Position numbers and translations under genes: made by a program
Shown here: one piece after another, positions 1-10,997 of the stretch
How positions within the stretch are numbered: position 1 is the stretch's first letter
Layout of the letters: every line of letters starts with the position of its first letter
Notes under the pieces: model-generated
Seen by the model: the letters and a program-made list of their open reading frames with translations, nothing else
The model's database searches: none
Told to the model about the DNA's origin: nothing
Source of the DNA: Bacillota bacterium
GTDB taxonomy: Bacteria > Macinerneyibacteriota > Macinerneyibacteria > Macinerneyibacteriales > DSCS01
DNA length: 64,000 nt
Assembly (NCBI GenBank): GCA_011048995.1
Contig: DSCS01000058.1
Location: forward strand, 27,652 to 91,651
Direction: 5' to 3'

Positions 1-1054
1 CTTTTTGAGGAATGTCCTCATCTAAAAGTGTTTTGAGGAGCTGCTGATAATGAGGATCCGTTAAAGTTGACATTTCATCCAGTGTCAAAACCTTTTTTTT
101 CTTTTTTTTACCTGACTTCTTTTCCTGAATACGAAAAGCCTCTAAAAAAGCCTGATTATGCGCTATCACGTGATGATCGGCCGAAAAAAGGATATATCCC
201 CTTTCTTCCCGTTTTTCCAGCGCTTTCTTTAAGAGAAAAGCTTCATAACGCAATTCAGACTCTTTTTCGTAATGATTGATGACCTGAGCTAATTTCTCGG
301 CAAGAAGAAAGACGATTTTTTGTTCAAACTCTGTTGTTATACCTTTCCGGGAAGAGCGGAAGCCCACAACAAGAGATCCTTTTTCTTTCCCGTTTACTTT
401 CAAGGGAGCTTTTACTGAATAGTCCGGCGGTTTTTCTCCGGGATCTGAACTGTGATAGATCCTGTCCCGGTACTGGATGAAAGCCCGGCATGGCGTCCCG
501 GAAGAGAAGGCTTTCGGTATAATATCCCGGGCAGCGTCAGTGAAAAATTCTTCAAGTGAAAGGCTGCTCATTCCCTGCTGTAGAATCTGGTAAAGGCTTC
601 TCAATTCCTTTCCTCTCACATAAAAAAGTTCCTTATCACGTTTTAATTCCAGAGAATGATTTTTTAAATCTCTCATGGATTGCCTTAAGTTCAGATGGAC
701 ATTAATGCGCGCCAGAAGTTCTTCCTTTGAAAAGGGTTTTGAGATATAGTCGCTGCCGCCTGATTTAAAGCCTTTTGCAAGGCTTTCTTTGTCATCAAGA
801 GCCGTTAGAAAGATGATGGGCACATCGGCAAAAGCTTTATTCCTTTTTAAATGAGCTGCAACCTCGTAACCGTCCATTCCTTCCATTATAATGTCAAGTA
901 AAAAGAGATCCGGCTCCCCTATTCCCCTTTCCAGGTATTTGAGCAGTGTTTCTCCGGTGGAAAAATCATAGACTTCATGGGAAGTATGGCTCTGTAGGAT
1001 TTGAGTGATGAGTTTCCGGTTCTCTTCCCGGTCATCTAAAACATAAATATTCAT
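1..1054 (-). CDS. Response regulator/sensor with REC, GAF-like and PAS-like domains (C-terminus off window)
   Basis: This gene is not in the ORF track because it runs off the left edge. Reading the minus strand from the ATG at 1054 gives about 351 open codons. Residues 1-125 form a receiver domain: an acidic patch (VLDDREEN), the phospho-acceptor Asp in FLLDIIMEGMDG, a conserved Thr (FLTALDD) and Lys (YISKPFS). Residues about 165-285 look like a GAF-type sensory domain, and about 300 onward resembles a PAS fold start (YILFSADHHVIAHNQ) followed by a Lys-rich linker. The order REC-GAF-PAS suggests a hybrid sensor whose output (histidine kinase, GGDEF or other) lies beyond the edge. The Shine-Dalgarno match is weak (GAGA). 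No partner kinase is in view. Domain calls beyond REC are inference. Confidence 0.8.
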   Translation of the reverse strand, partial: MNIYVLDDREENRKLITQILQSHTSHEVYDFSTGETLLKYLERGIGEPDLFLLDIIMEGMDGYEVAAHLKRNKAFADVPIIFLTALDDKESLAKGFKSGGSDYISKPFSKEELLARINVHLNLRQSMRDLKNHSLELKRDKELFYVRGKELRSLYQILQQGMSSLSLEEFFTDAARDIIPKAFSSGTPCRAFIQYRDRIYHSSDPGEKPPDYSVKAPLKVNGKEKGSLVVGFRSSRKGITTEFEQKIVFLLAEKLAQVINHYEKESELRYEAFLLKKALEKREERGYILFSADHHVIAHNQAFLEAFRIQEKKSGKKKKKKVLTLDEMSTLTDPHYQQLLKTLLDEDIPQK

Positions 1055-1141
1055 TCTCTATTATTTGTCTGAAAGGGCCTGAATTTCAAGGGTCCGGGTA
1101 AAAATAAACGAATTGAATTACATTTCCTTTTTCTTTTTCTA

Positions 1142-1169
1142 TTGACAGAATTCCGCTCTTTTGTATAAT
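1142..1169 (+). promoter_or_regulatory. Sigma70-type promoter of tRNA-Arg(ACG)
   Basis: TTGACA at 1142-1147 and TATAAT at 1164-1169 are both perfect consensus hexamers, 16 bp apart. The tRNA 5' end is at 1179, so the predicted start leaves only a few leader bases. Confidence 0.85.
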
Positions 1170-1178
1170 GTCCCTGTT

Positions 1179-1252
1179 GCGCCCATAGCTCAACTGGACA
1201 GAGCGTTTGGCTACGGACCAAGAGGTTGGGGGTTCGAATCCTCCTGGGCGTA
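1179..1252 (+). tRNA. tRNA-Arg(ACG)
   Basis: The sequence folds as a standard cloverleaf: 7 bp acceptor, GCTC/GAGC D stem, TTTGG/CCAAG anticodon stem with loop CTACGGA, and a GGTTCGAATCC T arm. Anticodon ACG decodes CGN codons after A34 is deaminated to inosine by TadA. The first acceptor pair is G1-U72 rather than G-C, and the discriminator is A73. CCA is not encoded. It converges on recO, whose stop codon is four bases away. Confidence 0.95.
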
Positions 1253-1256
1253 TCCT

Positions 1257-1928
1257 TTATTTGTGAAACTTTAAGTATTCCTTTAAAACATCAAAGTAAG
1301 TTTTGGTTTCCCGCGAAGTTATCTCTATCTCTTTTCCTTTTTTGTCCGCCAAAGTTTTCAGGTGAAAAGCCATCTTTTCTCCAACAAAGCGCCCCTTTTG
1401 ACATTTTTCACAGTAAAAAGAGCCGTTTTCAGGATTAAAGTAGGGACTTTTTTTCGCTCCACAAGAACAAGCTCCTGAGAGATGCAAAGAAAGCCCCATC
1501 TCCTGAATAAGGGTAAGAAAATAATATAAAAGCGCCTTATTCCCTTTTTTTTCTTCAACCCCTCTGAGAAGATAATAAAAACTCTGATAAAGAGCCGGCA
1601 CCGGTTCGTTAAACGGAATATTCCGGCGTGTCAGCTGCACTAAAAACCCGATATCCATAAGAAGCCCTGACGAACTGGCCAAAGAGAAGTGATCCCTTAT
1701 AAGGTCCGCCTTAAAAAGAGTATAGAGAGTCGTATTTTCCTTTTTATTGTAATAGATTTCGACTTCATTAAGAAACTCTAAGATCCCCAAAAAGGGGCTT
1801 TTAGGGCGCAATGCCCCTTTAACTACAAAACTTTGAAGCCCGCCGTTTCGGCTCAAGACATTGAGTATGAGCGAGGTCTCTTTAAAAGGTGTTTTTTTGA
1901 TAATAAAAGCTTTGTCTGACACCAGCAT
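1257..1928 (-). CDS. recO: DNA repair protein RecO
   Basis: RecO loads RecA onto SSB-coated single-stranded DNA together with RecR and RecF in recombinational repair. The 223-residue length is normal. The N-terminal 80 residues match the RecO OB-fold start (SDKAFIIKKTPFKETSLILN), and the C-terminal helical domain carries a four-Cys zinc site (CSCG, then YCEKCQ about 20 residues later). The ATG lies one base after the mgtE stop (TGA-T-ATG), so translation is probably coupled. It is the last gene of the PTS-IIA-trmH-dehydrogenase-mgtE-recO run. Confidence 0.93.
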   Translation of the reverse strand: MLVSDKAFIIKKTPFKETSLILNVLSRNGGLQSFVVKGALRPKSPFLGILEFLNEVEIYYNKKENTTLYTLFKADLIRDHFSLASSSGLLMDIGFLVQLTRRNIPFNEPVPALYQSFYYLLRGVEEKKGNKALLYYFLTLIQEMGLSLHLSGACSCGAKKSPYFNPENGSFYCEKCQKGRFVGEKMAFHLKTLADKKGKEIEITSRETKTYFDVLKEYLKFHK

Positions 1929-1929
1929 A

Positions 1930-3291
1930 TCAATGCAGCCACTGCAGCATCAGAGTCGCCAATCCCAAATAGATGACGATTCCCGTTGCGTCATTAGCCG
2001 TTGTCACCAACGGTCCTGCAGCAATGGCAGGATCGATATGGAGTCTTTCAAAAATAAAGGGGGCAAAACTCCCGATCAGAGACGCCACAATAATGGCACT
2101 GACCATAGAAAGCCCCAATATTACACCGAGAAGAGGCTGTCCATGCCATAAAACAGCAATGGCCGAAACAATAAAACCGACCACGACGCCCATAATAGCG
2201 GCGACACTGATTTCGCGTAAAACAGTAGCCTTCAACTTACCGATATTCAGATATCCCACTGCAAGACCCCTGACCACTATCGTGGCTGTCTGCGTCCCGA
2301 TATTCCCGCCCATAGCCGTAATGACCGGGACAAAACTTGTCAGAATAACGATCTCCTGCAATGTCCGGTTGAAGGCCGAGAGGATCGCGGCCGAAAGCAT
2401 GCTCCCGAAAAAAGTCGTGATGAGCCAGGGCAAACGGATGCGGGCCACGCGCATAACATTTTTTGTGTAGATTTCATCTTCCGCTGTCCCTACTGTTTTA
2501 TAAAGGTCTTCCGTATGCTCCTCCCGGATAACATCCATGATATCATCAGCGGTGATAATCCCTAACAGATGCCTTTGATCATCTGTGACAGGGATTGCAA
2601 AAAGGTCATATTTTTCAACGATTTTGGCCACAGACTCCTGATCCTCAAGGCAATTGACAAAGATGACATCTTGGGTCATGATCATGCTCATTGTCTCCTC
2701 ATCAAAAGCCAAAAGCAGGTCGTGGAGAGAACAGACCCCTTTTAATTTACCCTCTCGGTCTAAAACATAGACATACAGAAGGGATTCGATCTCTTCTGTG
2801 GTTTTTAACCTCTGTTTGACTTCGCGGACAGTCAGGTGGTCTTTTACGGCAAAATACTCTGTGGTCATGATGCCGCCTGCAGAGTCTTCGGGATAGACGA
2901 TCAGATGGCTGATCTCTTTTCTGTCCTGAAAAGGAAAATACGTGAGGATGGCATTCCTTTGCTCTTCAGGAAACTCAAGGAGAATATCAGTAACATCATC
3001 ATCGCTGATATCTTTCAGGATCTCAGCGATCTCCTTTTCCCCGTAGGAGCTTTTCAATATTGAGATCAACACCGGAAGCAGTGTCGGCCCCGCATAAATG
3101 AGAAGCTCCCCTTTCATGCCTGTGGGAAAAGCATGATAAAGACCTTCAATCTCCGCCTGCTCCAGCTGGTCGAAGATTTCCGCAATATCTTCAGAACGGA
3201 ATTTTTGCAGAAGAAGTTCCGCTGTCAGTTCAGGGGCTTCATCCATAAGCATTTTTGATAAAAATTGATTGATCTTATCAGGTGATTCCAT
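1930..3291 (-). CDS. mgtE: Magnesium transporter MgtE
   Basis: A 453-residue Mg2+ channel/transporter of the inner membrane. The N domain (about 1-130) contains the superhelical MgtE_N repeats, including LLEFPEEQRNAILTYFP. A pair of CBS domains follows (about 135-255; TTEYFAVKDHLTVREV and IMTQDVIFVNCLEDQ), which in this family sense cytosolic Mg2+. The C-terminal third is hydrophobic with about five membrane helices and holds the pore signatures MGGNIGTQ and TTANDATG. The start overlaps the stop of the upstream dehydrogenase by one base (TGATG). No M-box riboswitch is possible at this internal operon position, so control is probably at the protein level. Confidence 0.95.
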   Translation of the reverse strand: MESPDKINQFLSKMLMDEAPELTAELLLQKFRSEDIAEIFDQLEQAEIEGLYHAFPTGMKGELLIYAGPTLLPVLISILKSSYGEKEIAEILKDISDDDVTDILLEFPEEQRNAILTYFPFQDRKEISHLIVYPEDSAGGIMTTEYFAVKDHLTVREVKQRLKTTEEIESLLYVYVLDREGKLKGVCSLHDLLLAFDEETMSMIMTQDVIFVNCLEDQESVAKIVEKYDLFAIPVTDDQRHLLGIITADDIMDVIREEHTEDLYKTVGTAEDEIYTKNVMRVARIRLPWLITTFFGSMLSAAILSAFNRTLQEIVILTSFVPVITAMGGNIGTQTATIVVRGLAVGYLNIGKLKATVLREISVAAIMGVVVGFIVSAIAVLWHGQPLLGVILGLSMVSAIIVASLIGSFAPFIFERLHIDPAIAAGPLVTTANDATGIVIYLGLATLMLQWLH

Positions 3292-4256
3292 CAGGGTCCC
3301 GCCACCATGTGCTCCGGAGTTTTACCGCGGAGGACGTCCAATGCTGCCCGGGCAACCATTTCGCTCATGGTCTCTCTGGCTTTGACAGACCCGCTGCCTA
3401 TATGCGGTAATAAAACCGTCTGAGAAAGCTCTAAAAGCCCCTCTGTGACCTTCGGCTCTGCTTCGTAGACATCCAGGCCGGCTCCCTTGATCAAGCCCGT
3501 TTTCAGGGCTTTTAAAAGGTCGTTTTCTTTGATAACCGGCCCGCGCCCGGTGTTGATTAAAAAGGCACTTCTTTTCATTTTTTGAAAAGTCTCCAATGTA
3601 AAGAGGTGTTTCGTTTGAGGAGTCAGCGGCAGATGTATGGAAATAACGTCTGATTCTGCCAGTAATGTCTCAAAATCGACATATTTGGCATGAGTGGCGA
3701 CCTCATCTTCCGGAGCTAGCCGGTTTCGGTTATGATAAAGGATCTTCATATCAAAACCAAAGCATTTTTTGGCGAAGGAGCGTCCGATCCGTCCCATTCC
3801 CAAAATGCCCACCGTCTTACCCGCTGTCTCCTCCCCTAAAAGCAATTCCGGTTTCCACATCTCGAAAAGACCTTCCCGAACATAACGGTCCCCTTCTACA
3901 ATACGCCTCATCACAGAAAGCATAAGGGCAAAGGCGATCTCCGCTGTCGCGTTTGTCAGGACATCAGGGGTATTGGTGACAGTAATACCGCATCGGGCCG
4001 CATGTTCGATGTCAATATTATTATAGCCCACGGCATAATTTGCAATGATCTTGACATGCCCTTTCATCACGTCCAAAACCTCTTGATCAATCGTGTCATG
4101 CAACATTGTAATAAAAGCAGAATAATTCTGTCCATGCTCCAAGAGCCACTTTCTCGAAACAGGTTTTTCCAGAGGATTGATTTCGACCCGGTACCCTTCA
4201 CTCAAAAGGTCCAGTCCCTTCCGGGGGATTTTAAAGGTGACATAAGCCTTATCCAT
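3291..4256 (-). CDS. D-2-hydroxyacid dehydrogenase, glyoxylate/hydroxypyruvate reductase type
   Basis: A 321-residue NAD(P)-dependent dehydrogenase of the D-isomer 2-hydroxyacid family, which reduces 2-oxoacids such as glyoxylate or hydroxypyruvate. The nucleotide-binding motif is GILGMGRIGRSFAKK. The catalytic set is visible: Arg in NTGRGPVI (about 238), Glu in DVYEAEP and His in LLPHIGSGS (about 285). NYAVGYNNID is typical of the GyaR/GhrB-like branch. The track ORF begins 24 codons earlier inside trmH; I chose ATG 4256 because AAAAGGAGAAG precedes it and homologous N-termini begin near here. It overlaps trmH by 8 bases. The exact substrate cannot be read from sequence. Confidence 0.88.
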   Translation of the reverse strand: MDKAYVTFKIPRKGLDLLSEGYRVEINPLEKPVSRKWLLEHGQNYSAFITMLHDTIDQEVLDVMKGHVKIIANYAVGYNNIDIEHAARCGITVTNTPDVLTNATAEIAFALMLSVMRRIVEGDRYVREGLFEMWKPELLLGEETAGKTVGILGMGRIGRSFAKKCFGFDMKILYHNRNRLAPEDEVATHAKYVDFETLLAESDVISIHLPLTPQTKHLFTLETFQKMKRSAFLINTGRGPVIKENDLLKALKTGLIKGAGLDVYEAEPKVTEGLLELSQTVLLPHIGSGSVKARETMSEMVARAALDVLRGKTPEHMVAGP

Positions 4257-4896
4257 GTCTCTTCTCCTTTTCAATGATCTTTTGAATAACAGGCTGTTTG
4301 AGTATCCATTGTGACAGCAATTCCTCATATTCAGGTTCTGTCAGCCTCCACTCATCATCTCTCAGTGAAGATTGAGCATAAAGACGGGCCGTATAAGCCG
4401 TTAATGCCACAGAAACAGAAACGTTGAAACTTTCGACAAAACCGGCAATGGGAAGATAAAAAATATCATCTGCCATTTCTTTGGCTCGGGGAGAAATGCC
4501 GTAAAGCTCTTCTCCGAAAAGAAACGCCGTGGGTTGCGAAAATTTCATCTCATGAAGAGGTGGTTTACCGGGGTCAGGATCAGCCGCCAGAATCCTGTAC
4601 CCTTTTTGGCGAAGGTCACGGAAACATTCATCAACCATGTCATGCTGATGAATGGTCAGCCACTGATGAGCTCCCCGGGTAATATCCCGATTGACCTGAA
4701 AAGAGTTTTTTCCCTCCACGATATGAACATCTTGAAATCCAAAAGCCTCGATGCTCCGCAATCCCGCGCTAATATTATGCATGTCAAAGAGGTTTTCAAA
4801 GACAAATGTGAAATAACGGCTTCTTTGACGCGCCACACGGGAAAAACGTCTGTAGCGCCGGGATGTTAAATATTGAAGATAGCGATTAATTTTCAC
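4249..4896 (-). CDS. trmH: TrmH-type RNA 2'-O-methyltransferase (SpoU family)
   Basis: A 215-residue SPOUT-fold methyltransferase. Family motifs are in order: FVFENLFDMHNISAGLRS (motif 1), LFGEELYGISPRA (motif 2) and LPIAGFVESFNVSVSVAL (motif 3, the knotted AdoMet site). The N- and C-terminal helical extensions resemble TrmH, which methylates the ribose of G18 in tRNA, more than the rRNA enzyme RlmB, but the target remains an inference. It sits 12 bases after the PTS-IIA gene and overlaps the dehydrogenase gene, so it is part of the same transcript. Confidence 0.88.
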   Translation of the reverse strand: MKINRYLQYLTSRRYRRFSRVARQRSRYFTFVFENLFDMHNISAGLRSIEAFGFQDVHIVEGKNSFQVNRDITRGAHQWLTIHQHDMVDECFRDLRQKGYRILAADPDPGKPPLHEMKFSQPTAFLFGEELYGISPRAKEMADDIFYLPIAGFVESFNVSVSVALTAYTARLYAQSSLRDDEWRLTEPEYEELLSQWILKQPVIQKIIEKEKRHG

Positions 4897-4908
4897 CGAA
4901 ATATTGTA

Positions 4909-5370
4909 TCACAGGAGATCATCATATTCAACAAAACTCTTATAAAGGCCCTCAGGTGAAGTACTTTTCAGAATCCGCTCCAGACAGTCGCTTTCCGAAA
5001 GAATATAGGATATGCGGGAAAGGACGTTGATGTGCTCACAGGGTTTGTCTTTATCAGAAATAAAAAGAAGGATCAGCCGTACAGGCTCTCCGTCCAACGC
5101 CTCATACTCCAAAGGCTCTTTGAGAAGGAGCACGGAAAGAGTCGTCTTTCCCCATTGGGGAATCCTGCCGTGAGGGACGGCTATTCCTAAACCGATGCCT
5201 GTCGAAAGTTTTTTTTCTCTCTCCCGGACAGCTTGCAGAAGAATCGCGGCATCCTTTTTTCGATACCCGGCTATACGCCGAGATAAATACTCGAAGGCTG
5301 CGTTTTTACCTTCTACCCTATCTTTAATGAAGATAAGCTCAGGAACAATCAAATCTTTTATGGAAATCAT
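4909..5370 (-). CDS. PTS EIIA domain protein, fructose/nitrogen (PtsN-like) type
   Basis: A 153-residue stand-alone EIIA domain of the PTS_EIIA_2 family. The phosphorylatable His is in GIAVPHGRIPQW, preceded by the family motif REREKKLSTGIGLG. No EIIB, EIIC, HPr or EI is nearby, so a regulatory PtsN-like role is more likely than sugar uptake. The track start at 5409 is less likely than ATG 5370, which has AGGAG five bases upstream. This is the first gene of the run leading to mgtE and recO, with its own promoter and an inverted repeat over the -10 region. Confidence 0.82.
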   Translation of the reverse strand: MISIKDLIVPELIFIKDRVEGKNAAFEYLSRRIAGYRKKDAAILLQAVREREKKLSTGIGLGIAVPHGRIPQWGKTTLSVLLLKEPLEYEALDGEPVRLILLFISDKDKPCEHINVLSRISYILSESDCLERILKSTSPEGLYKSFVEYDDLL

Positions 5371-5391
5371 ATCTCTCCTGTTTCTCAACTC

Positions 5392-5405
5392 TATACTTGA
5401 GTATA
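5392..5405. promoter_or_regulatory. Inverted repeat over the PTS-IIA promoter -10 (candidate operator)
   Basis: TATACT-TG-AGTATA is a perfect 6 bp inverted repeat with a 2-base centre. It overlaps the -10 hexamer of the downstream-facing promoter. A repressor site is plausible; the binding protein is unknown. Confidence 0.4.
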
Positions 5406-5428
5406 ACAAGAGGAAAATTTCTTTGCAA
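5400..5428 (-). promoter_or_regulatory. Promoter of the PTS-IIA-trmH-dehydrogenase-mgtE-recO operon
   Basis: On the minus strand TTGCAA and TATACT are separated by 17 bp. The ATG at 5370 follows after a short leader with a good ribosome binding site. Confidence 0.6.
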
Positions 5429-5432
5429 GATA

Positions 5433-5861
5433 TTATTTATTTTCGACGATTTTGACAGGGTCCCCCGGACGGACAAACCCGCTGACAAGCACGCGGGCAA
5501 AGACCCCTTCCAGAGGCATAACGCATTTCCCCGACAGTTTCCGGATTTCACAAGCGTTATGACAATTTTTCCCGATTTGTGTGATCTCCAAAAGGGCCTC
5601 TCCGGCTTTCACTACTGTCCCTACCGGATAATGATGGAGAATCAAGCCTTCTGTGGTCAGGTTTTCTGCGTAAGTTCCGCAGGGAAGAGAAGCAGTCTTT
5701 TCATGTTTCTCATAACTTTCCCTGGCCAAAAGGCTCACTTGCCGGCTGCTGCCCGCATGCGCATCACCCTGAAGTCCTGATTTTTCAACAAGACATCCCT
5801 CGGGACGGGGGTTTTTAGCAATTCCGGCCGCATCGGACGTATTTACAGAGAGGATTTTCAT
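5433..5861 (-). CDS. MOSC domain protein
   Basis: A 142-residue protein consisting of a single MOSC domain, a fold found in molybdenum cofactor sulfurases and related sulfur-carrier proteins. The C-terminal signature with conserved Cys residues is clear (GKNCHNACEI, then GKCVMPLEGVFARVL). Start at ATG 5861 is chosen over the track start because AAGGAG lies 7 bases upstream. It follows nifJ but a strong terminator separates them and no separate promoter is obvious, so it may be expressed by read-through. With mobB and the ABC transporter in this window it points to Mo/W metabolism; its own substrate is unknown. Confidence 0.85.
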   Translation of the reverse strand: MKILSVNTSDAAGIAKNPRPEGCLVEKSGLQGDAHAGSSRQVSLLARESYEKHEKTASLPCGTYAENLTTEGLILHHYPVGTVVKAGEALLEITQIGKNCHNACEIRKLSGKCVMPLEGVFARVLVSGFVRPGDPVKIVENK

Positions 5862-5877
5862 TGTATGACTCCTTGAG

Positions 5878-5906
5878 AAAAAAAAGGGGCTCACGAAGAG
5901 CCCCTT
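5878..5906 (-). terminator. Rho-independent terminator after nifJ
   Basis: On the minus strand a GGGGCTC/GAGCCCC stem with a 5-base loop is followed by eight T residues. It lies between the nifJ stop and the MOSC ribosome binding site. Confidence 0.85.
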
Positions 5907-5922
5907 CTATCCGTTTACGCTT

Positions 5923-9471
<3,549 letters not shown>

Positions 9472-9490
9472 TTAAAAAACGTCTGACATC

Positions 9491-9519
9491 ATATTAATCA
9501 TATTCGTTTCCGTTGTCAA
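9491..9519 (-). promoter_or_regulatory. Promoter of nifJ
   Basis: Minus-strand TTGACA (9514-9519) and TAATAT (9491-9496) are 17 bp apart, shortly before the nifJ ribosome binding site and right after the glnA stop. Confidence 0.7.
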
Positions 9520-9544
9520 CCTCATGCGTGTACCATTACACGTA

Positions 9545-10984
9545 TTAACAATTAAAATAGAGATCCACCTCTTTCGGGTGAGTTCTGTTTCTTATTTGAA
9601 GGATCTCTTTCTCTTTGAGCTTGATGTAGCTCTCAATGATCTCCATGTTAAAGACCTCTCCGTTCAGCAAAAAGGCGTTATCCCTTTTCAAAGCATCCAA
9701 AGCCTCTTCCAGGCTTCCCGGGACATGGGTTATTTTCTTCAGTTTATTTTTGGGCATGGTCTCCAGGTTGCCGTCATAGGGCCCCATCCCCCATTGATCG
9801 GGATGAATTTTATTCTCTATCCCGTCCAGACCGGCCATAAGCATGGCGGAAACAGCCAGGTACATATTACATGTCGCATCACCCGGGCGATATTCCATTC
9901 TCTTATCCTCTTCCGATGTGAAATTTTTCGGGATACGAATAGCGGCACTTCGGTTTCCCTTTGAATAAACAAGCGCTGTGGGAGCTTCGAATCCGGGAAC
10001 CAAGCGCTTATAAGAATTTGTGGAAGGGTTCATAAAAGCTGTAATCGCCCTGCCGTGTTTCAGAATCCCCCCTATGTAGTAGAGAGCCGTTTCACTGAGA
10101 TCAGCATAATTTCCCCTTTTGAAAAAGACATTGTTCCCGTTTTTTTTCATAAACTGATGGAAATGCATTCCCGACCCGGCCCGGTTATAAAGCGGTTTCG
10201 GCATAAAGGTCGCCTGAAGGCCGTAATCCTTGGCAACCATTTTTATAATATATTTGATGATCTGCCCCATGTCTCCGACTTGGGTCAAGCCGATCGGCTG
10301 CACTTCGATCTCATGCTGACTGGCAGCAGATACTTCATGATGATGATAGCGGATCTTAAACCCGCATTTTTGTATGAGCTGCACCATCTCCTCCCGTGCC
10401 GTACAATAAATGTCTGTAGGGGGATGGGCATGATATCCGTCATGATCAGTAATTTTTATTGTCCCCCCGCTGTTCAAAGGCGGCATTCCTTCGAAATGAT
10501 CCCAATTATTCTCATCAGTTCCCATGTAATACATGGATCCGTTCTCACCGCTTTTGTAGAAAAGAGATGAAATAAGATAGAATTCGAATTCGGGACCCCA
10601 AAGGCTTTCATCAGCGATTCCTGTTTTTTCCATATAAGCCTGAGCCCGATATGCGACTCCCCTGGGATCCATATGGAAAAATTCCTTTGTCTCCGCATCA
10701 GCTATCCGGCAAAGAAAAGAAAGTGTCGGCGTATCCCAAAAGGGATCCAAAAAGCCTGTTTTAATATCAGGGATAATGACCATGTCTCCTGACTCTACAG
10801 ACTTCAGTCCTGAAGTCGATGAAGCGTCAAACCCTTCCCCTTCTCTGACAACTTTTTCACTTAACTCCGATGCAGGAAGCGTAAGATGGCGTAATTTGCC
10901 GTTCAGGTCAGTGTATTTGAAATCTACGGTCGTAATCCCTTCTTTTTGAATATAGGCTTTGATCTCTTCATAAGACTGAAACAT
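9545..10984 (-). CDS. glnA: Glutamine synthetase, type I
   Basis: A 479-residue glutamine synthetase, making glutamine from glutamate, ammonia and ATP. Visible signatures are the beta-grasp start (VDFKYTDLNGKLRHLTLP), the metal-site segment GPEFEFYL, AGSGMHFHQ, and NRSAAIRIP near the C-terminus. The region that carries the adenylylated Tyr in enterobacterial enzymes reads DGNLETMP, so that Tyr is absent and control by adenylyltransferase is not expected. The track start lies 33 codons upstream inside rnfB; ATG 10984 is preferred because AAAGGAG precedes it. It follows rnfB by 13 bases and is probably the last gene of the greA-rnf transcript. Confidence 0.95.
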   Translation of the reverse strand: MFQSYEEIKAYIQKEGITTVDFKYTDLNGKLRHLTLPASELSEKVVREGEGFDASSTSGLKSVESGDMVIIPDIKTGFLDPFWDTPTLSFLCRIADAETKEFFHMDPRGVAYRAQAYMEKTGIADESLWGPEFEFYLISSLFYKSGENGSMYYMGTDENNWDHFEGMPPLNSGGTIKITDHDGYHAHPPTDIYCTAREEMVQLIQKCGFKIRYHHHEVSAASQHEIEVQPIGLTQVGDMGQIIKYIIKMVAKDYGLQATFMPKPLYNRAGSGMHFHQFMKKNGNNVFFKRGNYADLSETALYYIGGILKHGRAITAFMNPSTNSYKRLVPGFEAPTALVYSKGNRSAAIRIPKNFTSEEDKRMEYRPGDATCNMYLAVSAMLMAGLDGIENKIHPDQWGMGPYDGNLETMPKNKLKKITHVPGSLEEALDALKRDNAFLLNGEVFNMEIIESYIKLKEKEILQIRNRTHPKEVDLYFNC

Positions 10985-10997
10985 ATATGAACTCCTT

